Part shown: positions 6,990 to 8,863 of the stretch, piece after piece
Layout: each line of letters begins with the position of its first letter
How positions within the stretch are numbered: position 1 is the stretch's first letter
Assembly: GCA_002298965.1 (NCBI GenBank)
Contig: DBMN01000204.1
Coordinates: 1 to 8,863, forward strand
DNA length: 8,863 nt
Source: Rhizobiales bacterium UBA697
Lineage (GTDB): Bacteria > Pseudomonadota > Alphaproteobacteria > Rhizobiales > Ancalomicrobiaceae
Direction of reading: 5' to 3'
Notes under the pieces: generated by a model
What the model was told of the DNA's origin: nothing
Databases searched by the model: none
Seen by the model: the letters and a program-made list of their open reading frames with translations, nothing else
Made by a program: the position numbers and the translations under genes

Positions 6990-8863
6990 ATGGTGAACTC
7001 GACCCAGTTGGAATTGGCGATGCGCTGGTCGGGCGAGGTCGATCCGGCCATCGCCGAGCTCGTCGCCGGCTATCGACCGGTACCCGGCGTCCACGACGAA
7101 CTCGTGGACGAGGCCGGTCGCATTCGTCCGCACTGGCTGTCGTTGCTCGCCCATCTCGGCCGTCACGGTGCGACCGACGTCGAGGCCCGCTTCGTCGGCG
7201 CCGACCGCTATCTGAGCGAGAGCGGCGTCGTCTACCGCGTCTACGAGGACGGTCAGAACTTCGACCGCCCCTGGCCGCTCGCCCATCTGCCGATCGTCCT
7301 CGACGCCGCCGACTGGGCCGGCCTCGCCCACGGCGTCGAGCAGCGCGCCCGCCTGTTCGAGGCGCTGATCGCCGACCTGATGGGCCCGGCCGATCTCGTC
7401 GCCTCCGGCGCCGTGCCGGCCGCACTCGTCGCCGGCAATCCCGAGTTCCTGCGCCCCGTCGCCGGCATCCGCCCCAAGGGCGGCCATTTCCTGCATCTCT
7501 ATGCCGCCGACGTCACCCGCGCGCCCGACGGGCGCTGGTGGGTGCTCGCCGACCGTACCCAGGCGCCGTCGGGTGCCGGCTACGCCATCGAGAACCGCGT
7601 CGCCCTGTCGCGCGCCCTGCCGGAGGCCTTCGAGGACATCGGCGTCGAGCGCCTCGGCCCGTTCTTCCAGGCGGTCCGCGTCGGCCTCGCCCAGGTCGCC
7701 GCCCGCGGCACCGAACCGCGCATCGCCCTGATGTCGCCGGGTCCGTGGTCCGAGACCTATTTCGAACACGCCTTCCTCGCCCGCTCGCTCGGCTTCCAGC
7801 TGGTCGAGGCGGGTGATCTCGTCGCCTCGGAGGCGGGCGTCGCGGTGCGCACCGTCGCCGGCCTCGAGCCGATCGACGTGCTGGTGCGCCGCATCGACGC
7901 CGACTGGGCCGATCCGCTCGAGCTCAACCCCAATTCGCGCCTCGGCGTCCCCGGCCTCGTCGAGGCGGTGCGCGCCGGCCGCGTCGTCGTCAGCAACGCG
8001 CTCGGCACCGGTCTGGTCGAGGCCCCGGCGCTGACCGGCTATCTCCCGGCGCTGAGCCGCCGCCTCATCGGCGAGGAACTGGCGCTGCCCAACGTCGCGA
8101 CCTGGTGGTGCGGCGAGCCGGCGGCGCGCGACACGGTGATCGCCGACCTCGACGATCTGGTGCTCGCCCCCGCCTTCGGCCGCACCCTGCCCGGCATCCT
8201 CGACAGCGCCGGTGTCCTCGGCAAGAAGCTGACCCGCGCCGAGCGCGAGCGCTATGCCGCCAAGCTCTCCCGCCGCGGCATCGACTTCGTCGGCCGCGAG
8301 CCGCTGCGCCTCTCGACCGCGCCGGTGTGGGAGAAGGGCCGGCTGGTGCCCCGCCCCTTCGCCATCCGCGTCTTCGTCGCCCGCACCGCCGACGGCTGGT
8401 CGGTGATGCCCGGCGGCCTCGCCCGTTTCGCCGAACGCTCCGATGTGCGCCTGCTGTCGATGCAGCGCGGCGGTCGCTCCGGCGACGTCTGGGTGCTGGG
8501 CCAGCGCGCGGCGAGCCGCAGCGAGGCCAAGCCCGAGGCCCGGCTGATGCCCGAGCCCGACAAGGTGGCGATCCGCCGCGACAACGGCATCCTGCCGTCG
8601 CGCGCCGCCGACAATCTCTTCTGGTTCGGCCGTTATCTCGAGCGCGCCGAACAGACCGCCCGCCTGCTGCGCGGCCTCGAGGGCCACGGCGACGACGGCG
8701 TCGTCGAGATCTCGCGCGATCTCCAGCGCCGCATCGCCCATCTGCTCGACCAGGGCCTCGCCGTCCCTTCGACCGCCGGCAGCGCCCGCACCCTCGCCGA
8801 AGCCGCCGTCTGGTCGCCCCTGCCCGGCGCCGTCGGCCGCCTCGTCGCCGAGGCCCACCGCAC
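6990..8863 (+). CDS. Circularly permuted ATP-grasp ligase fused to an alpha-E domain (partial, 3' end outside the window)
   Basis: An uninterrupted frame runs from ATG 6990 to the right edge, giving 624 complete codons. The first ~530 residues are a circularly permuted type 2 ATP-grasp domain. It shows ADRTQAPSGAGYAIENR (187-203), SNALGTGLVEAPAL (335-348), LPNVATWWCGEP and RPFAIRVFV (from 455). From about residue 535 an alpha-E (DUF403) helical domain begins, with ADNLFWFGRYLERAE, and is cut by the edge. In many bacteria these two domains are separate neighbouring genes; here they are one polypeptide. ATP-grasp enzymes of this class are predicted to join a carboxylate to an amine using ATP. 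With the transglutaminase/DUF2126 gene 31 bases upstream this suggests making and trimming or transferring a peptide-like product. The start is uncertain: GGGGGG ends one base before the ATG, and the adjacent GTG at 6993 has better spacing. The upstream stop overlaps GAGGAAGG. Confidence 0.92.
   Translation, partial: MVNSTQLELAMRWSGEVDPAIAELVAGYRPVPGVHDELVDEAGRIRPHWLSLLAHLGRHGATDVEARFVGADRYLSESGVVYRVYEDGQNFDRPWPLAHLPIVLDAADWAGLAHGVEQRARLFEALIADLMGPADLVASGAVPAALVAGNPEFLRPVAGIRPKGGHFLHLYAADVTRAPDGRWWVLADRTQAPSGAGYAIENRVALSRALPEAFEDIGVERLGPFFQAVRVGLAQVAARGTEPRIALMSPGPWSETYFEHAFLARSLGFQLVEAGDLVASEAGVAVRTVAGLEPIDVLVRRIDADWADPLELNPNSRLGVPGLVEAVRAGRVVVSNALGTGLVEAPALTGYLPALSRRLIGEELALPNVATWWCGEPAARDTVIADLDDLVLAPAFGRTLPGILDSAGVLGKKLTRAERERYAAKLSRRGIDFVGREPLRLSTAPVWEKGRLVPRPFAIRVFVARTADGWSVMPGGLARFAERSDVRLLSMQRGGRSGDVWVLGQRAASRSEAKPEARLMPEPDKVAIRRDNGILPSRAADNLFWFGRYLERAEQTARLLRGLEGHGDDGVVEISRDLQRRIAHLLDQGLAVPSTAGSARTLAEAAVWSPLPGAVGRLVAEAHR

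Noticed and set aside
3610..6996. An 1128-codon plus-strand frame overlapping the transglutaminase gene
   Set aside because: It is the shifted frame of the real gene. Its product is an Arg/Pro/Gly-rich string with no family motifs, while the other frame carries the full transglutaminase and DUF2126 signatures.
3284..8858. Very long open frames on the minus strand (3284-5140, 5240-7051, 6882-8858), each over 600 codons
   Set aside because: They lie opposite genes with clear family motifs. Stop codons are rare in the antisense frames of such GC-rich DNA, and the translations are low-complexity Gly/Ala/Arg/Glu/Asp with no recognisable domains. I treat them as shadows.

Overview
The window is very GC-rich, with G or C at almost every third codon position, and it has the gene content of an alphaproteobacterium. 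I would guess the order Hyphomicrobiales (Rhizobiales). This rests on codon style and gene families only, not on a marker gene. There are six protein-coding genes. The first is cut by the left edge and the last by the right edge. I see no RNA genes, CRISPR arrays, insertion sequences or other signs of recent transfer.

Left part (1-1486): a short alpha-helical, phasin-like gene runs leftward out of the window. It is divergent from a stand-alone PLP-dependent threonine/serine dehydratase. The 279-base gap between them holds a well-formed promoter for the leftward gene. Just upstream of that promoter is a TTGC/GCAA inverted repeat that resembles binding sites of the polyhydroxyalkanoate regulator PhaR/AniA. 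A weaker promoter candidate and a small leader hairpin precede the dehydratase.

Middle (1547-3508): a beta-class carbonic anhydrase with all zinc ligands and a complete leuB (3-isopropylmalate dehydrogenase, leucine biosynthesis). The carbonic anhydrase follows the dehydratase after 60 bases and may share its transcript. leuB has its own promoter candidate, a short GC-rich hairpin near the 5' end of its leader, and a strong intrinsic-type terminator after its stop.

Right part (3656-8863): a two-gene operon. The first gene encodes a 1100-residue protein with an N-terminal transglutaminase-like cysteine protease domain (triad C180, H229, D245 visible) and a long DUF2126 region. After 31 bases comes a circularly permuted ATP-grasp protein that continues into an alpha-E domain and runs off the right edge. 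Families of this kind recur together in bacteria. Comparative genomics has proposed that they form a peptide-synthesis, peptide-tagging or peptide-modification system, in which ATP-grasp ligases form amide bonds and transglutaminase-like proteins cleave or transfer them. The substrate is, as far as I know, unestablished. This is the most interesting part of the window.
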